NCBI GenBank assembly: GCA_021804355.1
Contig: JAJZHP010000014.1
Span: 1-35,453 of the forward strand
DNA length: 35,453 nt
Source of the DNA: Pseudomonadota bacterium
Lineage (GTDB): Bacteria > Pseudomonadota > Gammaproteobacteria > Pseudomonadales > Moraxellaceae
Direction: 5' to 3'
Shown piece by piece: positions 24,328 through 33,876 of this stretch (positions are counted from its first letter, which is position 1; each line of letters begins with the position of its first letter). The position numbers were made by a program, and so were the translations under genes. The notes beneath the pieces are model-generated. The model did not search any database. It saw only the letters and a program-made list of their open reading frames with translations, and was not told the DNA's origin.

Positions 24328-25278
24328 TTATTCAACATCTCGATCGACCAAACGATCAGTGGCTCGAATCAGAGCATCGGTTATCCCAGGCTCACTGGCC
24401 GCATGACCTGCATCACGAATGATCTGTAACTGCGATCCAGGCCAGGCCTGATGCAGACTCAGGGCATTATCCAAGGGACAGACCATATCATAACGACCAT
24501 GGATGATGGTTCCCGGAATACCCTCCAGACGATAAGCGCCTGCCAGCAGCGGAACACTCAGGAAACTGTCATGCATAAAGTAATGCGACTCAATCCGCGA
24601 CATCGCCAGCGCTTTTCTGGGATCTGCAAATTGTTCAACCAGACTATGGCTAGGGTGCAGGGAGGAACAGACTCCCTCCCAGATAGACCACGCTTTGGCA
24701 CATGCCATTTGCTGCAATTCATCACGACCTGTCAAGCGTCTATAATAGGCACCCAATAAATCATGACGCTCCGCTTCAGGAATGAGCTTGAGAAAATCTT
24801 CAAAAGCATCCGGAAAAACTCGACTGGCACCCTCTTGATAAAACCAGTGTATGTCGCAGGGACGACAAAGAAAAATCCCCCGAAGTATCATGGCCATCAC
24901 GCGCTCAGGATAAGTTTGAGCATAGGCCAGCGACAATGTCGACCCCCAGGATCCGCCAAAAAGCACCCACCGCTCTATCCCCAGATCCTGACGAAGGACT
25001 TCCATATCTGCGACCAGGTCTTGCGTTGTATTTCTCTCCAGGGATGCGTAGGGAGTACTGCGACCACAGCCTCGTTGATCAAACAGAATGATGCGATAAC
25101 GTTCTGGGTCAAAAAAGCGACGATGTACCGATTGAGTACCTCCGCCCGGGCCACCATGCACAAACAGAACCGGCAGTCCATCTAGCTGACCTGACTGCTC
25201 GACGTATAATCGGTGCAGGTCATCTACCTCTAGCATTTTGTGCTGAAACGGCTGTAATTCAGGGTATAAAACTCGCAT
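24328..25278 (-). CDS. pip: Proline iminopeptidase
   Basis: A 316-residue alpha/beta hydrolase (peptidase family S33) that releases N-terminal proline from peptides. HGGPGGG (41-47) forms the oxyanion loop, S110 is the nucleophile in GGSWGS, IHGRYDMVCP holds the aspartate and DAGHAASEPG the histidine. FDQRGCGRSTP is a strong family block. The start ATG is preceded by GGGAG at 8 bases. It lies just upstream (65 bases) of the MaoC-like gene on the same strand and is divergent from the HDOD gene. Confidence 0.96.
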   Translation of the reverse strand: MRVLYPELQPFQHKMLEVDDLHRLYVEQSGQLDGLPVLFVHGGPGGGTQSVHRRFFDPERYRIILFDQRGCGRSTPYASLERNTTQDLVADMEVLRQDLGIERWVLFGGSWGSTLSLAYAQTYPERVMAMILRGIFLCRPCDIHWFYQEGASRVFPDAFEDFLKLIPEAERHDLLGAYYRRLTGRDELQQMACAKAWSIWEGVCSSLHPSHSLVEQFADPRKALAMSRIESHYFMHDSFLSVPLLAGAYRLEGIPGTIIHGRYDMVCPLDNALSLHQAWPGSQLQIIRDAGHAASEPGITDALIRATDRLVDRDVE

Positions 25279-25395
25279 AAAGCACTCCCTTTACTTCATG
25301 GCTATAGCATATGGCTGAAACCCGCTAATAGCTATGCCTCATGGCTTCAGGGTGTTCTACACTTGGCGTAACTCGAATGGCAATAGGATATTTGC

Positions 25396-26934
25396 GTGGC
25401 CAATTACGATCTAGGTGTGCTGGCCAGCCAGCCGTTACCTTTGCTTGAATCCGATAAGCGCCGCCACTTAAATGTGTTGGCCAAGCCTGACATGTCCGTG
25501 GCCGAGCTGGTGCGATCGCTAGCTACAGATCCTGCCGCTGTACAGCATATTTATCGAGCTGCATGCACTCGCCAGCGCCAAGCCGACAAGGTCAGGCCCG
25601 TTCGTAGTCTTGACCAGGCCATCAACATGCTAGGCATGAACGGAGTTTCCCAACTTCTGAGTAATTTACCTGTTCTGGGCGCCATGGGTCGGCATGAAGT
25701 ACGTTATCGTGCCTTACTGGGACAAAGTTTGGTGGCAGCAGAGCAATCCCGGCGCTGGGCTATCCAGCAGGGTCAACGCCATGTTGAGGAGGTATGGCTG
25801 GCCACCCTGCTCTACAACCAGCTCTCCTGGCACCTGGCCATCCATGAATCGGACAAACTCGAGATGCTGGCTACTGCACTGATTAAGCCACGCCATGTCG
25901 TTAATACTGAGAAAGAAATTTTTGGTGCCACCTTACTGCAGTTAAGCCAGCGTTGGTCACAATGGCAAACACCTCTGGATTTATTAATCAGTAGTCTGGA
26001 TAGCCAACAACAACCGAATGCGCACGAGCTTCATAGACTTACCCATGCCGATATGGACCTGATACGACGTTTTAATAGCAAACCAGCGACGTGGGTACTC
26101 TTCGCCAATCAGGCAGCAGCCACCCTGCGCCGACGTGGATCAGGGGCTATGGTGCATCTGCGCTTTATCAGTGGTTTATTTCGTACCGAACCACAGCGAG
26201 CATGGCACGACCTGGTTGAGAACGCTCTCTTTGTTGCCCATCATTCCAATTTTACAGGTCAGGCTGCTGCCAGCCTGCTCTGGGATCAGGCCAATCGCCA
26301 ACAGCGAAGATTAACGCTACCGATGTGGCTATCCATACCCACCCCTCAACCCAAAATACTTGCCGCTCCCGCTGCAGTTATTTTTAATCCGCCACCCCAA
26401 CTACCCGATGAACACTTTTTGCCACAGTTCATCCAAGATCTCGGGCAATGTCCTGATCTCAACCACCAACTACGCTTAGTTGTACAATCCTGGCATGAAC
26501 GCATGGGCATAAATCGCGTGATCTTGCTGGTATTTAACAGTGATCGCAGCAAGATACGTACCCTGCTATATGCAGGTATTGATGCTAATTCCGACATGGC
26601 CAAGCTGCAGTGGCCAGTGGGTATCAACCCGCTGGTGACAGCGTTGATCAAACAGCCCAGCTTTCTCATGATTGATTCTGCCAATCAAGCCAAATATCAA
26701 CCCCATCTTCCGGAAGCTCTGGCACTGCATCTTAAACTTCCAGCTCTGTTGGGCAGTATCATGGCGGGTGAGCGCCCACTGGCGCTCTTGGTGGCTGACT
26801 GTCAGGGAAAAACCCTCTCAGCTCGTCAACTGCAGGCATGTCGACTAAGCCTACCTGCCCTCCAAAAAGCTGTCGATAAACTTCGAAAAGTGTCACGGAC
26901 TCCCACCGCAGCGAGTCGGCATGATAAAGTGTAG
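25396..26934 (+). CDS. HDOD-domain signalling protein with GAF-like C-terminus
   Basis: A 512-residue soluble protein. The N-terminal ~220 residues match the HDOD domain: helical repeats with LATDPAAVQHIYRAA, then SLDQAINMLGMNGVSQLLSNL, whose key residues are the LG and the hydrophobic run after it. The C-terminal ~150 residues (from about 350) look like a GAF-type sensor fold: RLVVQSWHERMGINRVILLVF and an end helix. The start is GTG at 25396 with AGGA upstream. It is followed after 24 bases by rhdA, the same order as PA4955-rhdA in Pseudomonas aeruginosa. HDOD proteins often scaffold second-messenger or stress pathways; the signal is unknown. Confidence 0.8.
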   Translation: MANYDLGVLASQPLPLLESDKRRHLNVLAKPDMSVAELVRSLATDPAAVQHIYRAACTRQRQADKVRPVRSLDQAINMLGMNGVSQLLSNLPVLGAMGRHEVRYRALLGQSLVAAEQSRRWAIQQGQRHVEEVWLATLLYNQLSWHLAIHESDKLEMLATALIKPRHVVNTEKEIFGATLLQLSQRWSQWQTPLDLLISSLDSQQQPNAHELHRLTHADMDLIRRFNSKPATWVLFANQAAATLRRRGSGAMVHLRFISGLFRTEPQRAWHDLVENALFVAHHSNFTGQAAASLLWDQANRQQRRLTLPMWLSIPTPQPKILAAPAAVIFNPPPQLPDEHFLPQFIQDLGQCPDLNHQLRLVVQSWHERMGINRVILLVFNSDRSKIRTLLYAGIDANSDMAKLQWPVGINPLVTALIKQPSFLMIDSANQAKYQPHLPEALALHLKLPALLGSIMAGERPLALLVADCQGKTLSARQLQACRLSLPALQKAVDKLRKVSRTPTAASRHDKV

Positions 26935-26958
26935 CTCTTTGCCTTTGAGGACGGACAT

Positions 26959-27780
26959 ATGCCTGCCTTTGCCCGGCTCATTGAGCCTGAATTCCTGGTT
27001 GAACATCTAGACGCCCCCCAGCTACTCATTGTCGATCTAAGCAAGGCTCAGGTACATGCCGAAGCTCATATTGCCCAAGCTATCCATGTGCCGGCTTCGC
27101 AACTCTTACGAGGTTTACCTCCCGCTCATGGCCTGCTACCGGAGGCATCTCACCTGGAGGAGCTACTTTCGTATTTGGGGCTACGTGAGGATATGCATGT
27201 TGTCGCCTATGACGATGAAGGAGGGGGCTGGGCTGGACGTTTTTTATGGACTTTGGAACTTGTCGGTCATAAAAACTATTCCTACCTTAACGGCGGACTG
27301 GTAGCTTGGCTAGCTGCCAACCTGCCTGTTGAGACGGCCCTGCATAGCCCTGATTCTACTCGCTATACCTTGAGGATTCATGACCAGCACCTAGCCGAAC
27401 TGGACTATATCCTGCGAAGACTAGGTCAGGAGGACCTGGCTATCTGGGATGCCCGTAGCCCTGAAGAATTTGACGGTACCCGTCAGTTTGCCCAGCGAGG
27501 GGGGCATATACCTGGGGCCGTTAATTTCGAATGGACCCGGGCCATGGACACCTCACGCCATTTACGACTACGCCCACTGGAAGAACTGCGGACTGAACTG
27601 GCAAGCATGGGCATCACTCCTGACAAAGAGATCATTACCCATTGCCAGACACATCATCGATCTGGATTAACCTGGTTGATCGGCAAACTTCTGGATTTTC
27701 CCCGTTTGCGCGCTTATGCAGGCTCTTGGGGTGAATGGGGCAATTTACGCCATACTCCGATCACAACGAGTTCAAACTGA
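26959..27780 (+). CDS. rhdA: Thiosulfate sulfurtransferase (rhodanese)
   Basis: A 273-residue two-domain rhodanese that moves sulfane sulfur from thiosulfate to cyanide or other thiophilic acceptors. The inactive first rhodanese domain (1-135) carries the usual VVAYDDEGGGWAGRFLW; the active domain has WDARSPEEFDG and the active-site C229 in HCQTHHRSG. That loop is the same as in Azotobacter vinelandii RhdA, rather than the CG-type loops of eukaryotic and SseA enzymes. The ATG at 26959 follows GAGGA. It lies between the HDOD gene and psd, 3 bases before the psd start, so the three probably form one operon. Confidence 0.93.
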   Translation: MPAFARLIEPEFLVEHLDAPQLLIVDLSKAQVHAEAHIAQAIHVPASQLLRGLPPAHGLLPEASHLEELLSYLGLREDMHVVAYDDEGGGWAGRFLWTLELVGHKNYSYLNGGLVAWLAANLPVETALHSPDSTRYTLRIHDQHLAELDYILRRLGQEDLAIWDARSPEEFDGTRQFAQRGGHIPGAVNFEWTRAMDTSRHLRLRPLEELRTELASMGITPDKEIITHCQTHHRSGLTWLIGKLLDFPRLRAYAGSWGEWGNLRHTPITTSSN

Positions 27781-27783
27781 ACC

Positions 27784-28674
27784 ATGCAAAATGACACCCG
27801 GAACCAATTATTTGTATTACTACAATACCTGTTACCTCAGCATCTCATCTCTCGCTGGGTAGGTATTTTGGCGGCCAGTGAGCTACCGTTAATAAAAGAC
27901 TTTCTGATCCAACGCTTCATACATCGCTACACCGTTGATCTTTCTGAAGCTGTACACCAAAATAGTAGAGATTTTGCCAGTTTCAATGACTTCTTCACCC
28001 GCGCTTTGCGCGAGGATGCCCGCACGTGGCCCGCCCAAGCCTCCATCATGGGGTGTCCAGCTGATGGCTGTATTTCTCAAATCGGTCAGATCGAGTCTGG
28101 GCGTATATTTCAGGCCAAAGGCCAATACTTTGACCTGCTGGAGTTACTTGGCGGCGATGACCGTACTGCCCACCCCTTCATGGGTGGCAATTTTGCCACG
28201 ATTTACCTTTCACCTCGTGACTATCACCGTGTTCACATGCCCTGCCGAGGCCAGCTCGTGCGTATGATCCATGTTCCTGGTGACCTTTTCTCGGTCAACG
28301 CTGCTACCGCGCAACATGTTCCACGCTTATTTGCGCGTAATGAACGTGTCATTTGTCTTTTTGATACCGACCATGGCCCTATAGCTATGGTCCTGGTAGG
28401 CGCCATGATTGTCGCCAGCATTGCCACACCCTGGGCAGGCTTGGTGACTCCCGTGGAACGCAAAATCAGAGTCACCGACTATGGCCAACATCAACCGCCC
28501 CCCCTCCTGGAGCGCGGTGATGAAATGGGACGCTTTTTGTTGGGATCTACGGTCATTTTATTGACAGGACCGCAACAAGCCCGCTGGTCTAGCGATTTGA
28601 TGGCCGGGTCTCCCGTAAGGATGGGCTCAGCCTTGGGTACTTGGTCTGAGGCGGCTACTCCCTCAGCTTCATGA
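27784..28674 (+). CDS. psd: Phosphatidylserine decarboxylase proenzyme
   Basis: A 296-residue inner-membrane-associated enzyme that makes phosphatidylethanolamine. It self-cleaves at L-G-S-T; the serine that becomes the pyruvoyl group is S255 in LLGSTVI. FNDFFTRALRE, YLSPRDYHRVHMP and VPGDLFSVN are conserved blocks. The start ATG is 4 bases after the rhdA stop. Its 3' end overlaps the convergent SemiSWEET gene by 20 bases. The synteny rhdA-psd is as in Pseudomonas. Confidence 0.97.
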   Translation: MQNDTRNQLFVLLQYLLPQHLISRWVGILAASELPLIKDFLIQRFIHRYTVDLSEAVHQNSRDFASFNDFFTRALREDARTWPAQASIMGCPADGCISQIGQIESGRIFQAKGQYFDLLELLGGDDRTAHPFMGGNFATIYLSPRDYHRVHMPCRGQLVRMIHVPGDLFSVNAATAQHVPRLFARNERVICLFDTDHGPIAMVLVGAMIVASIATPWAGLVTPVERKIRVTDYGQHQPPPLLERGDEMGRFLLGSTVILLTGPQQARWSSDLMAGSPVRMGSALGTWSEAATPSAS

Positions 28675-28906
28675 ACAAAATATACCCAGCGAGCAACATG
28701 GTCAAAGCGTTGGAATACACGATGGGCCCTCGTTGCAAAACCAGCCCATAGGCAAGCCAAAGACCAATGCCCAAGGTAAATATGGCAAACATGGCCAAAG
28801 AAAGATCATGGGTCTTTCCGGTCTGATAAACTCGCCAAGCCTGGGGAATAAAAGCAACGGTCGTAAAGGTAGCGGCTGTGTACCCCAAGACATCAACACC
28901 ATGCAT
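28655..28906 (-). CDS. SemiSWEET sugar transporter
   Basis: An 83-residue membrane protein with three transmembrane helices, the size of bacterial SemiSWEETs (MtN3/PQ-loop family), which work as dimers to let sugars across the inner membrane. The PQ motif lies in AFIPQAWRVYQTG, followed by DLSL, and a second helix GIGLWLAYGL; the third ends LAGYILFMKL. The ATG at 28906 has AAAGGAG 9 bases upstream; upstream in-frame ATGs would add a non-membrane tail. It is divergent from a LysR gene with only 54 bases between, so regulation by that LysR protein is likely. Confidence 0.85.
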   Translation of the reverse strand: MHGVDVLGYTAATFTTVAFIPQAWRVYQTGKTHDLSLAMFAIFTLGIGLWLAYGLVLQRGPIVYSNALTMLLAGYILFMKLRE

Positions 28907-28960
28907 GCTTGGCGCTCCTTTGGTTGAACTCAATGATAACGAAAAGGATATCCGATCACC

Positions 28961-29851
28961 ATGCGTATTACTCTCAAACAACTGGAAGTGTTTGTTGCTA
29001 TTGCACAGGAAGGAACCATTTTAAAGGCAGCAGACCGGCTTAACCTGACTCAGTCAGCCAGCAGCATGTCGCTGGCCGATCTGGAACGGCAACTTGGACG
29101 ACAACTGTTTGACCGGGTTGGACGCAGGGTTCAGCTAAATGATACTGGAAATTTATTACTACCCAAGGCCATCGATATCCTATCCCGCACGGATGACCTG
29201 GAGAAACTGGCCATGGATGACACTTCCCAGGCTGGCCAGTTACGCATTGGTTCCAGCCTGACTATAGGTGGCTACCTGATTCCCTCACTGATGGGTTCCT
29301 ATCTTTGTGATTATCCTGCTTCGCGCCTTAGTCTTGATATGGGCAATACGCGTCATGTCATTAGCAATATTGAAAAGTTCAACCTCGATATAGGATTTAT
29401 CGAAGGCTACTGCCATGTGCCGGACATGGATGTTTTACCCTGGAGAGAAGATGAGCTGGTGGTCTTCACAGGCAAAGATCACCCGCTGGCTCATCTCTCA
29501 ACCGTGACTCTCAAGGATCTAGCCCATTGCGATTGGGTATTGCGCGAGCCTGGATCCGGTACACGTGAGACTTTTGACAATGCAGTCTTTGGTAAATTAC
29601 CCCAAATTAAATTAGCCATGGAACTCAGCCAGACTGAAGCCATTAAACAGGTGGTAGAGAGCGGTTTTGGCGTTGGCTGTCTTTCTCGTATCAGCTTGCA
29701 AGACGCCTTCACACAGGGGCGGCTGGTTCCTCTCGCCACCCCGTATTTGAATTTGCAACGACAATTTTTAATCATCATACACCGACAAAAATATCGGGGC
29801 AGCCACTTAAGCCGGTTTCTGGAGTATTGCCTAGCTAAACAACCTCGTTAA
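28961..29851 (+). CDS. LysR-family transcriptional regulator
   Basis: A 296-residue LysR protein. The N-terminal winged helix-turn-helix covers residues 1-60 (TLKQLEVFVAIAQEG..., with LTQSASSMSLADLERQLG as the recognition helix area), followed by the linker helix and a periplasmic-binding-protein-like effector domain to ~290. The N-terminus resembles the YeiE/CysB-CbbR branch; the effector is not predictable. It is divergently paired with the SemiSWEET gene. AAGGAT lies unusually far (about 14 bases) from the ATG. Confidence 0.88.
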   Translation: MRITLKQLEVFVAIAQEGTILKAADRLNLTQSASSMSLADLERQLGRQLFDRVGRRVQLNDTGNLLLPKAIDILSRTDDLEKLAMDDTSQAGQLRIGSSLTIGGYLIPSLMGSYLCDYPASRLSLDMGNTRHVISNIEKFNLDIGFIEGYCHVPDMDVLPWREDELVVFTGKDHPLAHLSTVTLKDLAHCDWVLREPGSGTRETFDNAVFGKLPQIKLAMELSQTEAIKQVVESGFGVGCLSRISLQDAFTQGRLVPLATPYLNLQRQFLIIIHRQKYRGSHLSRFLEYCLAKQPR

Positions 29852-29874
29852 ATCCAAGTCTTTTCGTGTCAATT

Positions 29875-29904
29875 TTGCATGAACAGCTATCCTGAGTGTA
29901 TAGT
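29875..29904 (+). promoter_or_regulatory. Candidate sigma-70 promoter of the PilZ-fimX genes
   Basis: TTGCAT, an 18-base spacer and TATAGT precede the PilZ-protein start by 39 bases. The -10 box is good (5 of 6); the -35 is only fair. Confidence 0.35.
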
Positions 29905-29943
29905 TTTAAATATTACCGTTAATGAACTTTTCAGGATGGTTGG

Positions 29944-31710
29944 ATGAGCCAGGTAGTTCTTAGCCTCAAATCTAGGCTACCCCGACAGGATCTTACACAT
30001 CTGAGCCTGGTGACCGCTCACCCTGTTAAAATTCAGGAGTGGACTTCCAGCCTGCCTAAGGTCAATGTCGGCGAAAGTGCGCGTCAGGTGTACTTGACGC
30101 TGCAGGAGATGAATCGTCTGCAAGTGGACGCTCGTGCACGTCTCGCTATGCTTGAATCATTACGTCCCACGGTCTATTTTTTATGTGAGGCGTTGTCCAA
30201 ACATTATATTGGTCAACCCGTCATCCTCCCTGAGAAACCAGCTAAGGTAGCCACCTTGGCGCAAGCCCTGCAAAACCATCTGGCTACAGGCTATAAGCTG
30301 GTGTGCGTCCAGCTAGCTGGCCAGAAAATGGATCAAGATACAGAGCGCCATTTAGCTTTAGCATGTCATCGTGCCTTATCTGACCTCAGTTCCACCCTGC
30401 TTCGCTGCTGCCAGTTGTATCTTAGCCCCCCCCAGTTTCTCTGGCTGGAAATTCACGCTACCTACTTGTTAGCCAGCCAGTTCCAATTAGCAGGGCGTGT
30501 GATCAATGATTCTTCGCATAAACTGGTGGCTGATACCACGGTCGAGTCGGCCTATTTACGTACCCTGCTGCTGGCTACCAGCCGACCTTACCAGCTTCGG
30601 CAGATTGAGATAGCTCAAACTTACGAAACCTGTGAGCTTTGGACCTCACGAGTTCATTTGTGCAAGGCAGGAAAAGATGACCGAATTTACGTGTTCAATC
30701 CTAATGCAGATCTCCCACCGGTCTACTTCAGCCAATTACAAGAAGATGAAAAGTTCCTGAACCTCCAGACCATCAACATGGACAATCTGGTGGGCCATTT
30801 ACAGGATTTATTGCTAGCACACTCGGGACAACCCGTGGCTCGTCAAGGTGAACAGTCGCTGAACCAGGATTTACTCAGACATCTTATTCATGCCTGGGGC
30901 GACCTCAGTGAACGCGGGTTTAAACGTATGCGCGGTCAGGGGCATGTTGATCTCGCGGTTGGCATGTCGCCTACCCACTATTTTGTGGCTGGTGAAAAGG
31001 ATTTCGAAGCAACCCTGCAACGCGACACAGAAGGCAATCAATTTCTGGAAAAGCTTAACCATGTCAATACATCGGCTGACCCCTGGTCCGGAGCCTATCG
31101 AGATGGCCATGGACAAGATGCTGTCCTAACACATATCGAATTCACCAGCACCAGCGATCAAGCCTCCGCCCGTCGACAGGACAAATTTCGCTGCCAGGTG
31201 ATTAATACCAGCCCTGGTGGTTACGGGCTGATGTGGAAAGGAGAGATGCCCAGTAATGTACGGAATGGCGAAATTCTCGGCATTGATGAGCATCAAAACG
31301 GTCAACTCTGCATAGGAGTCATTCGCTGGTTACGACAAATACCGGGTACTGGCGCTGAACTGGGGATTGAAATCTTTGCACCCTATGCCACCCCCTGTGG
31401 CATCAAGCTACTGAGAAAGTCAGGTGAGTCCAGCGAATACTTACGGGCATTATTACTTCCTGAGTTGTCTAAAATTGGTCGACCTGCTTCTTTGCTGGTA
31501 CCTAATCTCATCTTCAAACATGGCGCCAAGATACTTCTCAATACCAACGGTGAAGAAACTAAAATTGAACTTGGGCGTATGGTGATGAGCACCCCAAGTT
31601 TCTGTCAGTTTGAAATTGGATCTTCTGACAAAACTTCATTGCAGGCATCACCTAATGCTTTATCCTCACAACCCGAAGAGGATTTTGATTCTATATGGTC
31701 CAGCCTATAG
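29944..31710 (+). CDS. PilZ-domain protein, PA4958-like
   Basis: A 588-residue soluble protein of two parts. The first ~390 residues are mainly helical with no family I recognise. A PilZ domain follows from about residue 400: NTSPGGYGLMW fits the N-x-S-x-x-G motif, but the upstream arginine motif is weak (ARRQDK in place of RxxxR), so cyclic-di-GMP binding is uncertain. After the domain (~residue 500) comes a short extension to the C-terminus. The gene lies 78 bases upstream of fimX on the same strand, where P. aeruginosa has PA4958. An adaptor role with FimX in type IV pilus or surface signalling is an inference. Confidence 0.75.
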   Translation: MSQVVLSLKSRLPRQDLTHLSLVTAHPVKIQEWTSSLPKVNVGESARQVYLTLQEMNRLQVDARARLAMLESLRPTVYFLCEALSKHYIGQPVILPEKPAKVATLAQALQNHLATGYKLVCVQLAGQKMDQDTERHLALACHRALSDLSSTLLRCCQLYLSPPQFLWLEIHATYLLASQFQLAGRVINDSSHKLVADTTVESAYLRTLLLATSRPYQLRQIEIAQTYETCELWTSRVHLCKAGKDDRIYVFNPNADLPPVYFSQLQEDEKFLNLQTINMDNLVGHLQDLLLAHSGQPVARQGEQSLNQDLLRHLIHAWGDLSERGFKRMRGQGHVDLAVGMSPTHYFVAGEKDFEATLQRDTEGNQFLEKLNHVNTSADPWSGAYRDGHGQDAVLTHIEFTSTSDQASARRQDKFRCQVINTSPGGYGLMWKGEMPSNVRNGEILGIDEHQNGQLCIGVIRWLRQIPGTGAELGIEIFAPYATPCGIKLLRKSGESSEYLRALLLPELSKIGRPASLLVPNLIFKHGAKILLNTNGEETKIELGRMVMSTPSFCQFEIGSSDKTSLQASPNALSSQPEEDFDSIWSSL

Positions 31711-31788
31711 TTGGCTTGATGTGTACACCCAAGAGATTTCATTGCATAATGAAGCACTGTTCATTCTTTAAATTCGTTTCATGATCCT

Positions 31789-33876
31789 ATGCTGCTAAAT
31801 CGTTCTGAAACACTGCGACTGCTCATCGCCAGCGATTCCGCTGATGGTGCGGAGCGTATTGTCAGCAGTCTGAAAAACTCCGGGATTGCTACTCGTCCTA
31901 CGCGAGTTGAAGATCTTGAGGACATGCACCAGCATCTTGATGAGGGTAATTTTGATATCTTGATGGCGGCTGAAAGTCTTGGAGATGCCAGTTATGAAGA
32001 TCTGTTAAATGATGTTCGAACACTAGAGCGCGATATCCCAGTCATTATCATCATGACCCAAGCTGATATCAGTGTGCAAAGTCGTGCTTTGGATATCGGA
32101 GCTGCCGATGCTGTTCCGGTGGATGAACCCAAGTTGATTGCCCTCGTCATTCGTCGCGAATTAGCCAATCTCTATGCTCGCCGTGCACAAAGGCGCCTGG
32201 AATCTGCCCTGCACGAGGCAGAGTCACGCAATCGCCTCCTCCTGGACAACTCGCGAGATGCCATAGCCTATCTGCATGATGGCATGCATATTTACGCCAA
32301 TGAAGCTTATATCGAACTCTTTGGTTATACCAAAGCAGACAACCTGGACGGGATGCCCGTCATCGATCTGGTAGACCCCAAAGATCTGGCTAATTTCAAA
32401 AACTATCTCAAAGCCTATAGCAGTAAAGGAGAAGCGCCTACCTCTGAACTTCGCTTTCACGGCTTGCGTAATGATGGCCAGACTATCAATGCCATGATGA
32501 CATTATCCTCTGCCAGTTATGAAGGCGAGCCCTGCACACAAATCATTATACGGATTGATCAGGGTGAGGAAGTTCGCGCAGAGCTTGCCGAAAAACTAAG
32601 AGAAGCCTCCACACTTGATACGCTAACGGGCTTGGGCAACCGCAATTTGTTTGAAAGCAGCCTGGAAAAAGCTGTCAGTCAAGCCCGGTCACGCGAACAC
32701 ACTTTTGCGCTGCTTTATATCAGCATCGATCATTTTAATACGCATACCGCGACCTTTGGACTTGCTGGCTCAGACAGCATTACCCAAGAGATAGCAACGC
32801 ATCTGACTGAACATCTGGGCAGAGATCATGTGTTCAGATTTGCAGACTCTACATTTACCGCACTCATGCTGGATACCGATGCGACCCAGGTAGAAAAAAC
32901 TGCAGGGCAATTGCTTGAACACGTTAAGGCGCAGGTTCTGGAATTACCTGATGGGCGCAATGTTCAATTAACACTATCGGCTGGAGCCGTATGTTTCGGG
33001 GAAACAGCAAGAAATCCGGATGACCTGCTTTCCTTGGCCGCTGCAGAAAAGGCGCGAGCCAGTGAACGTGGCGGCCATGCCCTGAGCATTTATGATCCGG
33101 CACAAAATGCCATGCAATCCTCGACGGCCATGTTGGAGTTGCTGCAAGCTGCCTTGGAAAAAAATCAATTTAAGTTGCTCTACCAATCCCTGGTTGATGT
33201 TAATTCAGAAGGCATTGGTTTCTATGAAGTCTATCTACGACTTCCTTTAAATGATGGTGAGGTACTGGAGCCGGATCAGTTTCTGCCAACGGCCCAGCAC
33301 GAAAAACTGGCGACCAAAATTGACCGTTGGGTCCTGCTTAATGCCTGCAAGCAACTCAAGGATCACATCAAGCACGAGCCCAATAGCCGATTGCTGATCA
33401 ATTTGTCAGGTGAATCCTTGCTGGAACCGGGCTTGGCAGCCTGGGTAGGGAAACTGGCCCGCGCGACGAGCAAACGACCAGGCACTCTGGTTCTGCAATT
33501 TCAGGAACAGGACATAACTAATTACCTTAAACAGGCAGGAGCTTTAGCCCTGGCGCTCAAGGAAGTAGGTTGCGATCTGTCGATTTCTCGCTTTGGTTGT
33601 TCACTGGATCCGATGAACACCTTGCGACATGTCGAAGCCAGTTATATCAAGCTCGATGGTTCTTTCACTCAGGACTTGGGGTCAGAGGAAAACCTGGCTA
33701 GCATCAGGCAACTTACTGCTGAGATTAACGGACTGGATAAGAAAATCATCGTGCCGTACGTTGAATCAACCGCTGTTTTAACCAAGTTATGGTCAGCCGG
33801 AGTACGTTACCTGCAAGGCTACTTCTTACACCGCCCCGAAGAAAAACTGGGAGCTAATCCTGATGAAGAGCATTAA
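31789..33876 (+). CDS. fimX: FimX-type degenerate GGDEF/EAL protein
   Basis: A 695-residue cytoplasmic protein in FimX order: an N-terminal REC-like domain (~1-130) without a clear phosphoacceptor site, a PAS domain (~145-260), a GGDEF domain (~275-435) and an EAL domain (~445-690). The GGDEF motif reads ADSTF and the EAL motif EVY; the DDFG metal motif reads SRFG. It should therefore have neither cyclase nor phosphodiesterase activity and act as a c-di-GMP receptor, as P. aeruginosa FimX does for type IV pilus assembly. Position, next to a PilZ gene and tail to tail with serB (4-base overlap), matches PA4959. No pil genes are in the window. Confidence 0.88.
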   Translation: MLLNRSETLRLLIASDSADGAERIVSSLKNSGIATRPTRVEDLEDMHQHLDEGNFDILMAAESLGDASYEDLLNDVRTLERDIPVIIIMTQADISVQSRALDIGAADAVPVDEPKLIALVIRRELANLYARRAQRRLESALHEAESRNRLLLDNSRDAIAYLHDGMHIYANEAYIELFGYTKADNLDGMPVIDLVDPKDLANFKNYLKAYSSKGEAPTSELRFHGLRNDGQTINAMMTLSSASYEGEPCTQIIIRIDQGEEVRAELAEKLREASTLDTLTGLGNRNLFESSLEKAVSQARSREHTFALLYISIDHFNTHTATFGLAGSDSITQEIATHLTEHLGRDHVFRFADSTFTALMLDTDATQVEKTAGQLLEHVKAQVLELPDGRNVQLTLSAGAVCFGETARNPDDLLSLAAAEKARASERGGHALSIYDPAQNAMQSSTAMLELLQAALEKNQFKLLYQSLVDVNSEGIGFYEVYLRLPLNDGEVLEPDQFLPTAQHEKLATKIDRWVLLNACKQLKDHIKHEPNSRLLINLSGESLLEPGLAAWVGKLARATSKRPGTLVLQFQEQDITNYLKQAGALALALKEVGCDLSISRFGCSLDPMNTLRHVEASYIKLDGSFTQDLGSEENLASIRQLTAEINGLDKKIIVPYVESTAVLTKLWSAGVRYLQGYFLHRPEEKLGANPDEEH

